NCBI GenBank assembly: GCA_036583965.1
Contig: JAZBQD010000001.1
Coordinates: 19,688,524 to 19,752,523 of the forward strand
Direction: 5' to 3'
DNA length: 64,000 bases
DNA from: Prunella strophiata
Taxonomy: Eukaryota > Chordata > Aves > Passeriformes > Prunellidae
Shown here: positions 44,911-56,762 of the stretch, in pieces
Position numbering within the stretch: position 1 is the stretch's first letter
How the letters are laid out: each line of letters begins with the position of its first letter
Program-made: the position numbers and the translations under genes
Notes under the pieces: model-generated
The model's database searches: none
Told to the model about the DNA's origin: nothing
The model's input: the letters and a program-made list of their open reading frames with translations, nothing else

Positions 44911-46080
44911 TGTTCTTTTTTTTATTTTTCTTTTCCCTTTTCGGATGTGTTTACAGGAAAAAAAAAAATCCAAGTCAAAACCTGCTGGAATATTTTGCCA
45001 CCTTCGGTAGCACAAAGGGATGTTGGGTGGGCAGCACAGGAATGAGCCCTGTTTACTTCCAATGAGTTTGATGAGTAACTGAGCTCAGGGACAAGGCACG
45101 AACGAGCTGCCAAAGATAAACACGGGAGAAAACACGGGAAGAGCTCGTTTTGCACGGTAGGTTCTGTTAAATAGAGGTTTGCATCCTGCCTTGGCAAAAA
45201 CAGAGCTGAGGAATGATGGGCCAGCAAGGCAAAGCCAGAGAAATCAACACAGCCAAGGGAAAGGAGCACTCCATGGACAACCCAAATATGGGCAAGGTTT
45301 GCCATTGGTTTGATGCTTCACTCTTGATAAACCACCCCTCATTTTCCTCTATTTCTCCTGTGATGAATAGACATTAAAATATGAGGAAATTATGAGGGAA
45401 TTACCCTCTGCACAGTACTTGGTGGTGGCTTTATTTCAGATTTTCCCAGCGCACTCACCGAGCTTTCCGGACACCACGTCAGAGGAGGAATGCAGGTGAC
45501 AGCCTGACCTTGCAGGGCTGGGAACCACTGCCAGCACTAGCTCCACTGGCACTTTGCTCATGTCAGGCCCCTCACACACAGCCAGGGACAGCTGGGATTC
45601 ACTGGGACCTCGGCTCCGAGCCATCCTGGGTTGAGGTGAAGCATTTTGGCACGAGAGCAGCTCCACGTTTGCAGGTTTGATCCCCAGCCACTGAACTCAA
45701 CCATCTCCCTGGGCTTCAGCTGGGCTGTGGCCAAGGCAGCCTCATCTCCAGGCTTCCCACTCAGCTCCTGTGGCTCCAGAGGAGATGTGTGCTACCACCT
45801 GCCATCCACAGGCAGCTCCTTCCTGCTCCCATGGTCACAGGAGCTCTCCTGGCACTCTCCACGTGCTCCTTCCTCCTGTTCCTGGCCAGTGTCCCCTTTC
45901 TGCCTGCATGAAAAGTCCCCAGCAATCTCAGAAGCAATGACAAGGACATGTATCCCCAGGCAGCCTTAACAAGCCTCTCCCAGCTGGCCTTGGTGAATTT
46001 ATAGATGGAGAGAAAGCCACGAAGAGGAGGCAGAGAGTCAAAAGGATGAATCCTCAAACGCCAGAGGAGTCAGGTAGGTA
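44911..46080. other. unique DNA
   Basis: A few CpGs persist to about 45480. The open frames at 45646-45969 and 45761-46057 have no recognisable features. Confidence 0.45.
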
Positions 46081-46352
46081 AGAATCCCAGAATTACTGAG
46101 GCTAGAAAAGACCTTTGAGATCATCAAACCCAACCTGTGCCCCATCCCCACCTTGTCCCCAACCCAGAGCACTGAGTGCACATCCAGGCCTGCCTGGGAC
46201 ACCTGCAGGGATGGGCACTCCAAACCTCCCTGGGCAGCCCATTCCAAAGCCTGACCATCCTTGCCACAAGGAAATTCTTCCTGATGTCCAGCCTCAAGCT
46301 CCCCTGGTGCAGCCTGAGGCCATTTCCTCTTGTCCTGTTGGCTTGCTCTTCT
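46081..46352 (-). mobile_element. CR1 LINE 3' end
   Basis: The forward strand shows 'agaatcccagaattactgag', then 'gaaaagacctttgagatcat', 'ggaaattcttcctgatgtcc' and 'catttcctcttgtcctgtt'. It is the same tail type as 52378-52665, with which it can be followed over most of its length. Confidence 0.92.
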
Positions 46353-47705
46353 TCTTTCCCTCTCTGCAACCATTTCTGCACAGAAATTCTACATATTCCA
46401 CTGCAGCATGTTGCATAATAAAAATAAAACCCAAACAACTTATGCTTCTGAATTGCTGCTAAATTATCAAATTTTTTTCCATCTTTTCGTGCCAGTCCTG
46501 AAAGCCTTCTCCTCATCCCAATGTGCCAATCCTATTGCCTGCATCTAAATGGTGTTTCTTGACTCTTGATGTGCTCAAGACTGTTTGCCTAAAATCTAGG
46601 TGTCCTTTGCCGTTGAATTATCTAATTCTTAAATAAAGTACACAATCTTTCTAAGACTTAGGAATTAAGATCTTTAAAATACCCATTTGATTTCCCTGAG
46701 CTGATTTATTTTTTAAGCATCAGCGTTGTATATTTAATTTTGGGAACTTATAAAATATTTCTACTGAAATGTTTGCTGGGATTTTCTAAGTTTCAGGCCA
46801 CTTTGGGTATTTTGGAAAATTAGATTAGTAAAGAACCTTGAAGAATTTTAGTGCTATAAAACATATTTAACCAGAAATTATGACAGAACTAAGCCCAGTT
46901 CTCTGTGATTTGAGTATTTGCAGTGAAATAGACACACAAGTCCAGCTGTTATTAATGTTTAATGCTGCAAGGTACTGAAATCAACATTAGTATTTTTTCT
47001 AGACATTGTTCCCTCTGTTTCTGAATTTCAGTTTCTTTCTTAATGCTCAGTAAACTCTTACTATAAAGTATTAAAATAATTTTAAGGAATATTATTACCT
47101 CCCTTCATTGAAAGCTCACATCTAGGATAAACAAAAATGTTATTACAAATAATATTTATTAGAGATTTTTCAACCTCATGGACAAGGCAATACTCTAGAA
47201 CAACCAGCCAAGCAGAAGTCAAATCATCTGTATTTGAATATATTTATATTTAATTACAACACTTTTTTTCATGGAAATTTAGGACTTGAAGTTTAATTCT
47301 ATTGAGATGAAAGGATGATTTACAATCACCTTAAGCAGCAGCATAATTTCACTCTTCAACACCTTTCCTAACACAACAAAGTTGCACTTTCCTTCTACAA
47401 AAGTCCTCAGGTTTTTTTTTATTTCAAACAAATATTTGATAACCAACCTGTGTTGGCTGCAGATAAATGTTATTCTGCAGGGTAAATGTTATTCTGTGGG
47501 ATAAATGAGGCAGATCTCCCACTCTCCAAGGACAGGGAGGCACCTGGATGCTTTCATACATGTAGGGAACAGGTCACGGTGAAATGTGGGAGCAGACAAA
47601 GTGAATGTGGATCCTGGACAAATCCAGGGATCACCAGAACTTTCATAGCCCCACCAAGTGTTTTGGCATCCTCACCTGCTCCAAAAGAAACCATCAAGCC
47701 CTGGG
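46353..47705. other. unique AT-rich DNA
   Basis: Strongly AT-rich from 46560 to 47440. No gene or repeat recognised. Confidence 0.45.
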
Positions 47706-47932
47706 TTCATGGGATCATGGAATTACCAGACAGTTTGGGTTGGAAGGGCCTTAAAACTCATCCCATTTGACTCCCCCACATTTCACTGGACCAGGTTGCT
47801 CCAAGCCCTGCCCAGCCTGCCCTGATGTGGCAGCCGCAGCTTCAGAGGGAAGAATTTCTTCTCAATACTCCATCCAACCCTGCCCTCTGCCAGTTTGAAG
47901 TCATTCCCCCTTGTCCTGGCACTCCATGCCTA
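47706..47932 (-). mobile_element. CR1 LINE 3' end
   Basis: The forward strand shows 'cagtttgggttggaagggcc', 'accaggttgctccaagccct' and 'tcattcccccttgtcctggc'. The tail octamers are decayed to GATCATGGAATTACC. Confidence 0.9.
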
Positions 47933-50900
47933 AAACCACCCTGAACTTTCAAGTGAGTAGGATTTCATCTACAAAAATGCCAGGTTGCTTGCATCCCAGG
48001 AAAATCTGTGATTTTTTTGTGCTGGAAGAGTCTGAGAATAAAGAGATGGTTGCTCTGGATGGCACCAGAGCACTCCTGGAAGAGGTAAAATTGAACACCA
48101 TCACCCCTGTTCTTCATCACTGCCACTTCACAGACTGTACCTAAAAAATGACACTGGGGAAACAGCTCAGATTGAGTTTCCCAGTCTGGAATACACCCAA
48201 TTCTCACCAGAATGAGGAATGACAGTGGTGACTCATTTTGTGTAAGGTACCAGTGCATCTGGAGAGGTGGCACCATGCAAACATGACAAGGGACAGGCAC
48301 AGCCACTGCAGCATCACTGCCTGTGCTGCCACAAGGAAGTCTGGAAAGAGACCAAATCACTGCAGTAAGAAGAGAGAGAAGGGAAGGGAGGTGAGAGAAG
48401 AAGGGAAGAAAAAAGTGCTAATCACCTGTGTGTTGAGTCTGTGATAATTAATGATTAACTCTGATAAACAAGATTTGAAAAAATGCTATTAAGGTTTTTA
48501 ATTGTAAATTTTAAGATAATATAAGCAAAACTATTCCAAACGAATATTTTACAGCACTCCTGAGCAGTGAAATGTGAAAACTGATGAAAATGCAATTGTT
48601 GGAAACAAAACAGAGGAAAGATGGATAAGAAAAAATAATTTTGGAGGAATGAGAAATGTGTGAAAAAGGGGCTACTCTGTATGGACAGAGCTATCATGGA
48701 AAGGTCAGGCCCTGACCAGTGCAAACCAACACAGCCCTGCTGGGATGGTGCTGCCTTGGAGCAGTGCCAGTTTATAGATCCTGATCATCTCAGCTTAAAC
48801 TTCCCTCATATTTGATTCTTGAGTCCTGAACCACAAAAATTCAATAATCTCCACAATTTCTGGGTGAAGTAGGCACACAGCACCAAGAAAATCCAGCTTT
48901 TCTTCCAGCTGGATTTAACTGGCAGCAGTACAGGCATGGACAGAGCAGGAACAGAGCCAGGGCCATGGAAGCATTGCAGGGGGAACTTCCACCCACAGTT
49001 TTGCCAATACACCTTCACCCCAGCTGGCAACATCCAGAGCTCCAGCCCAGCCTGGGAGCCTTTGGAGCAGCATTGGCAGCCATGGAAGATCCCATGGAAG
49101 CAAGGCAGGGACACTAAAAGTTCCCAAATCCAATTTTCCATTGTGGATTGAGCCTCAGCTCATACCTGGCCTTGCAGAAGTGAAGGATGACACAGTGGCC
49201 CATGTGCCACTAGGGCTGGGCCACCTCCCACTGACAATGTCCTGCTCACTAATGATGTCCTGCTCACTGCAAGAGGCTGGGACTGAGCTGGGACCACCTG
49301 GGGGACACAGTCACAGCCATGTCCCATTCTGGCACTGAGCTCAGCACTTCCCAGAAACCCACACAGCTTTCAGGTGCCACCTCAAATCCCTCCTAGAATT
49401 CCCACCTGTGTTTGGTAGATTCCCATCCAACACCAGCCTCTGGAAACTCAGTTTTAGAGACACCACCCAGCATAAACTTGTCTAAATATGTTGATCCCTG
49501 GGCAAGTTGGAGGCTCTTTGATGGGTGTCTCAAGGATTAGGGAGCATCTGCACTTTTGTGAGGGTTTATTTCTGACCCTGTGCAAGTGCTTAAAACTCAG
49601 CATATTTTCTGCTTTCTTAAAATAACAATTATTCTCCAGCTTGTCCATGGAGCTCAGAGGATGAGCAATAATAATAAACACACTCTCACCCTTCAGTCCA
49701 TAAATATCAGCTCCTTCCGAATCCCTGGCTCAGAGGTGGACCTCAAAAAGAGCAGGTAATTCTGCTCTGCTGTCATCTGTTTCATATCCACCACGTGCCA
49801 AACCTTGCAGCAGCACAAGAGGATATTTTATTAGCTGATAAGCTGGACTGCTATTCACTGAGGAAGAAGATTATCAAACAAATTACACTGAGAACCAATA
49901 ATAGGGGAAAGGTTAATGATTTCTGTAAGCCACCAAATTCACCCGCCCCTGTAGTTTACTAAGAAAATTAGGGTTTCTTCATGCTGAGCTTATGGGAACA
50001 CTTTACCCATATTTCAACCCTTCTGTCCTCTGAGATCTTTGACATCACTGCTTTCTTGCTGGAGAATTTACATTAAGGACAATTATAAAACAAAAATATA
50101 CCACCATTCAGGAAAATATACAACTTCTTATCAGAGGGATGTGGATGTTCTTCTTGCCAGTCTACAGACATGGAGATTAAATTTCAGAGAGAGATTTATT
50201 TTGTGCTATTGTCCTGTTATTCACCAGAGGATTGTGCAATGCAAGTAATCTGATCAGAATAATGCATAGGGACATATTTCAGAAAACCAATAATTGTGGT
50301 AACGTTGAGCTCTGCTAGGTGCCAAAATAAAGTCCAAAATCACTCTCCCTCTTTTCCACAATTCCTTAATCATGGCATCATAATGTGCTGCTCTGTTGTC
50401 CATTAAAGCCACAAGCTTGAAGTAATCAATGCTGGACATTTGGAGATTTATTGTAATTTTAGATCTACAGCACTTCTGCTGGCTGAAAAGCAAAATTATA
50501 GTTTATAGGTGTGCCATATCTTACATTTTACAGCTTTTACTTCTTTAAGCTGTCTTGGTGTGGGTTTTTCTTCTTGGCTTGAGGTTTTTTTTCCTTTCCA
50601 CCTGAGTGCTGCAGGCTTTTTTATGATGTTAGGAAGCAGTTAAGGCAAACAACAGAAAAAATTACTAAAACTGACTGTATTTAAATTCTGTTTACTTCCT
50701 TAACCTTTTGACTTACCTATACAAAAAGTAATCTTTCATAAACAAGTCCCAAACAAAATCATTGCCTATTTTACTTTCCTTAAACCCTTGTGGAATAAGC
50801 AGAAATTGTAACAAGATCCTTCTGACCGTTTTTTATTCCACTCATATTTGCAATGATTTTATAACTGATGCTTGCTTTGCCTCTCCACATTATCACAATC

Positions 50901-51221
50901 AGTGCATCCTGGGATTAAAAACCATTTAGGGCCCAACTCTTAAAGAAACTCCCCACACAGCAGTATAATGAACACTGTTCCTTTTTATTGTTGCTGGCTT
51001 TATTGATATGCCAAAGGCGCAGCTAAGCTCAGTTCTCCCTCTAAAAACAAAGGACTGACCCATTTCCCTTCGTGGCTCTGGCACAGAGACAGCACAAAAG
51101 CTTTGGGGAAGGTAACCCTGAGACCCTACATGGCCAGCATGGGGCTGGGTCAAACATTTCACATGTCTCAAGACAAACGTTCATGAGTTTTCTTTCATTT
51201 TCAAGAACTGTGAGCACAAAT
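47933..51221. other. unique DNA
   Basis: A purine-rich stretch lies at 48365-48415. A small 18-base-period duplication of TGTCCTGCTCACT occurs at 49238-49268. A weak CTCF-like core CCACTAGGG is at 49207. No gene recognised; CR1 is absent. Confidence 0.4.
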
Positions 51222-51330
51222 TATCAGGAAATCATGAAAGACTTGGGTTGGAAGGGACCTTTAAAGGTCGTCCAGCCCAACCCCTCTGTGAGGAGCACGG
51301 ACGTCTTCCACCAGCCCAGGTTGCTTGGGC
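51222..51330 (-). mobile_element. short CR1 3' fragment
   Basis: 'gacttgggttggaagggacc' is followed by 'gtccagcccaacccctctg' and 'ccagcccaggttgcttggg'. Similarity is lost after about 100 bases. Confidence 0.85.
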
Positions 51331-52377
51331 TGTTTGAATGAATTCACCATTCCCTAATCAGTTGTTTGAGGGGTAGAGGGGCAAGGGAATTCACCACCAT
51401 CCTTAGGAATCCAGCCACATCCTGATTCCAGGACAGCTGGTGGCATCCCCCTGCTCCTGCTCCATCCCTGAGGCTGCAGATGAGGTCCTTCAACTCACCA
51501 CCAAGGAACCATCCAGGTTCAGGGGATTACTCCACCGTGTTCTAAACTCCAAGTGATTACAAAAAACTTCTAAAGGATATTCAGAGTAATAATGAATTCA
51601 CCAGGTGCTTGCACAGAATGAGCTTAATCCTGTCTTGGATGTTCATGTGACCTGGAGACCCAAATGGGGCTCATGTGAGTGGATCCTCTGGAACTCAGTT
51701 TCATGGACGTGCCAAGATCTGCTCATCATGAAGCATGGCAAAAAATAATCCAATATTTTAGTTAATATTGTGTAGCCATGCAGCCCCTCACTTCTTACAG
51801 CACCTTTCAGCCAAGTGCAGCTCAAATCCATACGAATGAAGATTCTTTAACCACTGCTGAAATATTAGAATTCCAGTGAAATACAGCACTGCTGGCACAG
51901 AAAATAAATATGTGAGTCCCTGTTAGGAAACAGAGTGCAGAAAATAAGTTTGATTAATGTATTTTAGACAGATGGATTACAGCTTAGCCCCATTGAAATG
52001 TGACCAGACACTTTGAACCTCTTGCTGGATCCCATTTGAGAGCCAAATGGTGACATTGCTGTTGGGGTGCCTGCCTTTCCCAGGAAATTCATTTCACCAT
52101 TTCAAAGTTACTGGGAAAATCTGTTACCCAGTGACCAACAAATGCCATTCCACGCAGCAACTCCTATTTCTGTGGAAGGCCTCACTTCCACAACCCCCCT
52201 GGCACAGTGCCAGTTAGTTTTCATGGAAGGAAAAGGTCTCAGCTCAAGTAACAGATCTCCCAAGCCAACAGGAGCAGAACTAGAAACTCTGTAATTGGAG
52301 AACCTAGAAAGAAAAATTCCTAAATAACTGCCTGTGCAAGCACTGGAATGGGAATGTTGTGAGTCACAAGACAAGAA
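51331..52377. other. unique DNA
   Basis: No gene or repeat recognised. Confidence 0.45.
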
Positions 52378-52665
52378 TATCACAAGATCCCAGAATCCTT
52401 GAGGTTGGAAAAGACCTCCAGGATCATCAAGTCCCACCTTGTCCCAAGCCCAGAGCACTGAGTCCAGTCATTCCTTGGACATCTTCAGGGATGGGGATTC
52501 CACCACATCCCTGGGAGCCCATTCCAATTGCTGACCACACTTTCCATGAAGGAATTCTTCCTGATGTCCAACCTGAACCTCCCCTGGTGCTGTTTGAAGC
52601 CGTTTCCTCTTGCCCTGTTCCTTTTTCCCTGGGAGAGGAGGCCGATCCCCACCTTCCCACAATCT
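52378..52665 (-). mobile_element. CR1 LINE 3' end
   Basis: The forward strand shows 'atcacaagatcccagaatcc', then 'ttggaaaagacctccaggat' and 'gaattcttcctgatgtccaa'. It is nearly collinear with the copy at 46081-46352. Confidence 0.92.
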
Positions 52666-52739
52666 CCTGTCAGGTAGAATCGACCCAACTAAAAACCAAT
52701 TGTCACAGAAGGGATGCAAAAAACAAAGCCATGAGGTCT

Positions 52740-52838
52740 TTTGTATTCCCAGAGCGACCCCCAGGCTCTGATCTCCCAGTCCTGCAGGGAGGGGGAATGT
52801 GGCCATTGATTTCAATGAGTGCAGGATCAAGACCGTAA
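52740..52838. mobile_element. possible ancient amniote palindromic repeat relic
   Basis: CTCTGATCTCCCAGTCCTGC is followed by GGCCATTGATTTCAATGAG and GCAGGATCAAGACC. The core CATTGATTTCAATG is an imperfect palindrome. CATTGACTTCAATGG followed by GCAGGATCAGGCC is a very common repeat signature in turtles and crocodilians, as I recall. A surviving copy in a bird would be old. The match is short and from memory. Confidence 0.35.
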
Positions 52839-53905
52839 TGCTCGTAGCAGCCATACACATCAGCGTAAACCTATTTGTAACAGAACCTAAGGGCACATTT
52901 CATGCATGGCTGGGAGGAAAACCCACTCACAATGGAGGGCAGGAGTGTTCATGGAGAATTTATACTACAAAAGAAAAAGGAAAAACTTTCCTCTATGCCT
53001 CTATGTGAATTCATCAATTTAACTTACACTTAAATGGAAAATCGCTATACAGAGACCATAAAAACGTATTATGTTACCAATTGAATGGTTTACACTGCTG
53101 GCAAGCTCAGGGAAAACGTACCTTTTCACTATCCCCAGCCTGAGTGAAGCACATTATGAAGGATCCCATATATATCCTTAACTTTTGTACATGGCAATTC
53201 TCTTCGCATGTGCTCTCCTTACCCTAAATCAAGTGAGTGATGAGCAGAAGGATGAGCGCGGGTAGAGAAAGGAAGGAGATGTAAAGAAAAAGAAAAGTGG
53301 AGAAGGAAAATAAAGAGAAAATAAAGTTAGGGATGAGGAAGAGACAGAAATGGAAAATAGAGCAGGAAAAGGGCAAGGTGTTTCTCAGGAGTCCAGGGTA
53401 ACAAATGCATCTCAATAAAGGCAGGCTGCTCTAAAAGGAAAACAATTCACACATCTCTCCTTCCTCACCTATATTCTAGTTGCACATGCCAGGAGGCAGG
53501 AGGGCAGGAAGGGACCAGAAAACAAGGAAAAGAAGACATGGTGCTGGGCAGTACCTTGGCTTAGCCAGCTGTTCTGTGCAATAAATCCATTGCTTAGTGC
53601 TAAAAGAGTATTTTATACCCATCTCCATTCTCTGACTGCCACAGACAACAGATGACAGTGCTGGGGGGCTCCTCTGGCTCAGTAAATGCTGTGAGAAGGG
53701 ACATCCCAAAGTCCTCTTGTCCTGCTGCTTCCCCACATTTGCAGGGAGACAAACAAGGAGCTGCCACAGTATAGGCCATGTGTCTTCAGAGGTCAAGGTA
53801 TGGAAGTCAGCTCTAGCTGCAACAGCACACAACACACCCAGCAGTCTAAAACCACATTTTCCACTCCCAGAACTGCAGATATAAATGGATATAAAGCATT
53901 TCTGG
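52839..53905. other. unique DNA with a purine-rich stretch
   Basis: The segment 53237-53390 is strongly purine-biased on the plus strand. The reverse frame at 53476-54000 runs into the neighbouring CR1 copy and is not a gene. Confidence 0.45.
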
Positions 53906-54074
53906 GTGGTGAGGGCCCTGGCATGGGGTGCCAGAGAAGCTGTGGCTGCCCCTGGATCCCTGGAAGTGTCCAGGGCCAGGTTGGACAGGGCTTGGAGCAC
54001 CCTGGGATAGTGGAAGGTGGCAGTAGATGAGCTTCAATTTCCCTTCCCACCCAAACCCCTCAATGATTCTATGG
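53906..54074 (+). mobile_element. CR1 LINE 3' end
   Basis: 'agaagctgtggctgcccctg' is followed by 'tggaagtgtccagggccagg', and the tail ends in 'acccctcaatgattctatgg'. The middle of the tail is slightly shortened compared with the 31608 copy. Confidence 0.92.
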
Positions 54075-56597
54075 TTTTCTGCATGGACATCCCTCTGTGC
54101 AGGGGGTGGTGAAAATGGAAGATTTCTCAAACTACTTTGTCATATTTTATTATTTTTATAAGGCAGTGTGCCACATTCCAAAGTTCAGCAGTGGGGACAC
54201 CAACATGCAGCTTGGGAACAAGCCCTGATCCATTCCTGCCACACCCTGCTCAGTGGGATTTGGCACAAACAGCAGTGTTTGGATGTTCCAGTAACTCAGA
54301 TTCCTGCCAAACCCCCTCAGAATTAAAGTGGTGGAGACATGTGGTGTCCCAACTAGACCCCACACTCAGGCAGTGCAAACCTTGGCACGAAGGAGATTTC
54401 CCCATCCCCAGTCCCCTTGCTCACCAGTCAGGGGTCTGACCTCTCCAAAGTGTCAGATTTCAGGCCCCTCTAAAATTTTTTACAGCTCCGAAGTGCAAAG
54501 GGAGCAATGAAACTCTCACTTTTTAATGCTGAGCTCCTCAATGGGGCTGTTGGTCAGGGCAGGGGGTGCTTAGGAGGTTCCCTCCTTTGTGGTCCTCCTC
54601 CCTCCTCTTCATCCCTCACTCCCATGTAAACATCCACTAATGCAGAGAACAACCATTCCACACAGCCTAAGCACAGGAAAAAAAATTAAGCATAGGAGAT
54701 TTGGAAAATGTTGTTGGTTTTGTTCTAAATCCTTTGTGCAAAGTCTGATTGGTCTTTACTCATGAAAAACTCAAAAATTACTTTGCTTTTTATTTCTTTC
54801 TCCCTTCCTTCCCCCATAGAGTAGTTTGGTGAGTATTGAACAGCTCTGTCACAGGGATTACTGATGTTAATCAGGACCACACAGCCACATTACACAGAAG
54901 TTTTTGTAGGGACTATCCTAAGGAATATAAATTAACAGTGAAGATTATTCTGGACTGCTGACTGCAGTGTTGGTTACTTTGTGTTAAGAAAACTGCACTG
55001 TGCAAATCCCAGGAGCTCCGAGAATGATGACAGGAATGATCAAAGGAAGGCTGGAAATCTATTTATTAATGAAATATAAAGAGATTGGTAGACAACAATT
55101 ATACCTTAGAAGGAAGCCCATAAGAGGAGATGTGATGCAGTATAAAAAATACTGATCAGCACAGATGAGGCAGATCAAGAGCTTCAGACTCAAAGCACAC
55201 AATCAATTAAACGCTCGCAAATTCAAAGCAGATGAAAAGAAATTTTGTGTTGCCCGACCTGAAACTCAGACAAATGAACATTGCTGGGTTCTGCACAGCA
55301 GCAATATCCCAGATATTTATGTATCATAAAGGAGCAGCATCACTCCTTACAAACTCTGGAAGGGGCATTACACAGCGAAGACCATCGCCAACACCGTAAC
55401 CAGAATAAGATTTAAAGGGAAGATAATTCCCCAAATCCAGTGCTTTTTATGCCAGTGGTGGCCATGGAAGGACAAGGAGCAGGGGTGAGGTGGGCAAGGA
55501 GAGGTGCAGCAGTGCTGATGAAGCATCTCAGACACATTTACTGTGCGCCCGCAGCCACGCATTTTATGAAACTCTGGCTGTCCCACAACGACGTGCTAAA
55601 ATCACTTGGAAAAAAACCCATTAATTGTGTTGGGAGCCCGTGCTCATAATTATGACCCACCTGACCTTCAGTGACCCCAGCAGTGACGCTGGTGGTAAAA
55701 GGACGCGTTGGAAGCGGCTGCACTTCGGGTTCTGCTCAACTCAAGCTGCCTGAAGAAGAGCCACATAAAAATGCTGTTAAAATAAACTTTGGTAGACAGA
55801 GACCTGGTGTAAACCAAGTGTAAACTCTGAGTGGATTTTTACTACAGACCCATAAACCTCGGAAAATAAAATTTTGTGGAGGAAACAGAGAGAGACATCG
55901 TTCATGGGGACGCCGGGTGCTCCCAGGGTTTGCAGGCACCGGCTCCCCCCTGCAAATCTCACCTTCTTTTCCAAAGCTGTGCCTGAAAATGGCATTCCTG
56001 AAACTTCCTTACAGCCTCCTCTATCACAAAATTATTTCAGTGCTGGCACCCTTCCAGTCTCAGGCCACAGCCAGCAAGGCAATTCCTTTCCTCCACTTCT
56101 TTTTCTCGTGTCCCTCAGGAAAAACTTCACGGAAAAGACACAGCTTTTGTTGGTTGTGGCACATCAAGATCCCAAAATTGCTCCTAATTGTAACATTTGT
56201 AATTACTTCTAGCTTTTAATTTTTATAATGACTCTTCATGGTTCTGTTGACCAGAGGGAAATTTTAATCCCAAATGTGACCAACTGTCAAAATTGCCATT
56301 ACACTTCAGGTAAAAAAAAGGCTTTTAAGAAGTCATAAAGTTTACTTATTGAAAATTAGAAATGAATATTTATTGTCAGGTTTCCATCAGAGATTGAAAC
56401 CTTTTATTTAACACTGGTTGAAATTGTAAATTATTCAAATGTTTACATTTGAATGCTGCTGGACTCTAATGATTCCATTTTCTGCAGTGTGCTAGTGGTA
56501 AGATAATGAAAACCTTCATCAGAGGGTAAAGCAAACATCCAGCTGCAAGTTTTCATGGCAGTGGGAAAGGTTCAATTCAGGCAGCCCTGTGCTCCTT
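54075..56597. other. unique DNA
   Basis: About 2.5 kb without recognised repeats. It has a few CpGs around 55540-55720. No gene recognised. Confidence 0.45.
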
Positions 56598-56762
56598 GCA
56601 GCCTTCCAGTACCTGAAAGGAGCCACAAGGAAACTGGAGAGAAATTTTACAAGGGTCTGGAGTGCCAGGAAAAGGAGAATGGTTTCCCTGTGCCAGAGGG
56701 CAGGGTTAGATGGGATATTGGGAAGGAATTGTTCCCCGTGAGGGTGGGGAGGCCCTGGCACT
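56598..56762 (+). mobile_element. CR1 LINE internal fragment, 3' tip missing
   Basis: 'gccttccagtacctgaaagg', 'gggttagatgggatattggg' and 'gaaggaattgttccccgtga' are collinear with the part of CR1 upstream of the 'gagcagctgtggctg' block. Homology stops at 'aggccctggca', so the last 150 or so bases are absent. Confidence 0.88.

Noticed and set aside
49207..49218. CTCF-like CCACTAGGGCTG
   Set aside because: Two mismatches in the most important positions of the core; too weak to list as a site.
53476..54000. 174-codon reverse frame
   Set aside because: Part of it is antisense to the CR1 copy at 53906-54074; the remainder has no recognisable motif.
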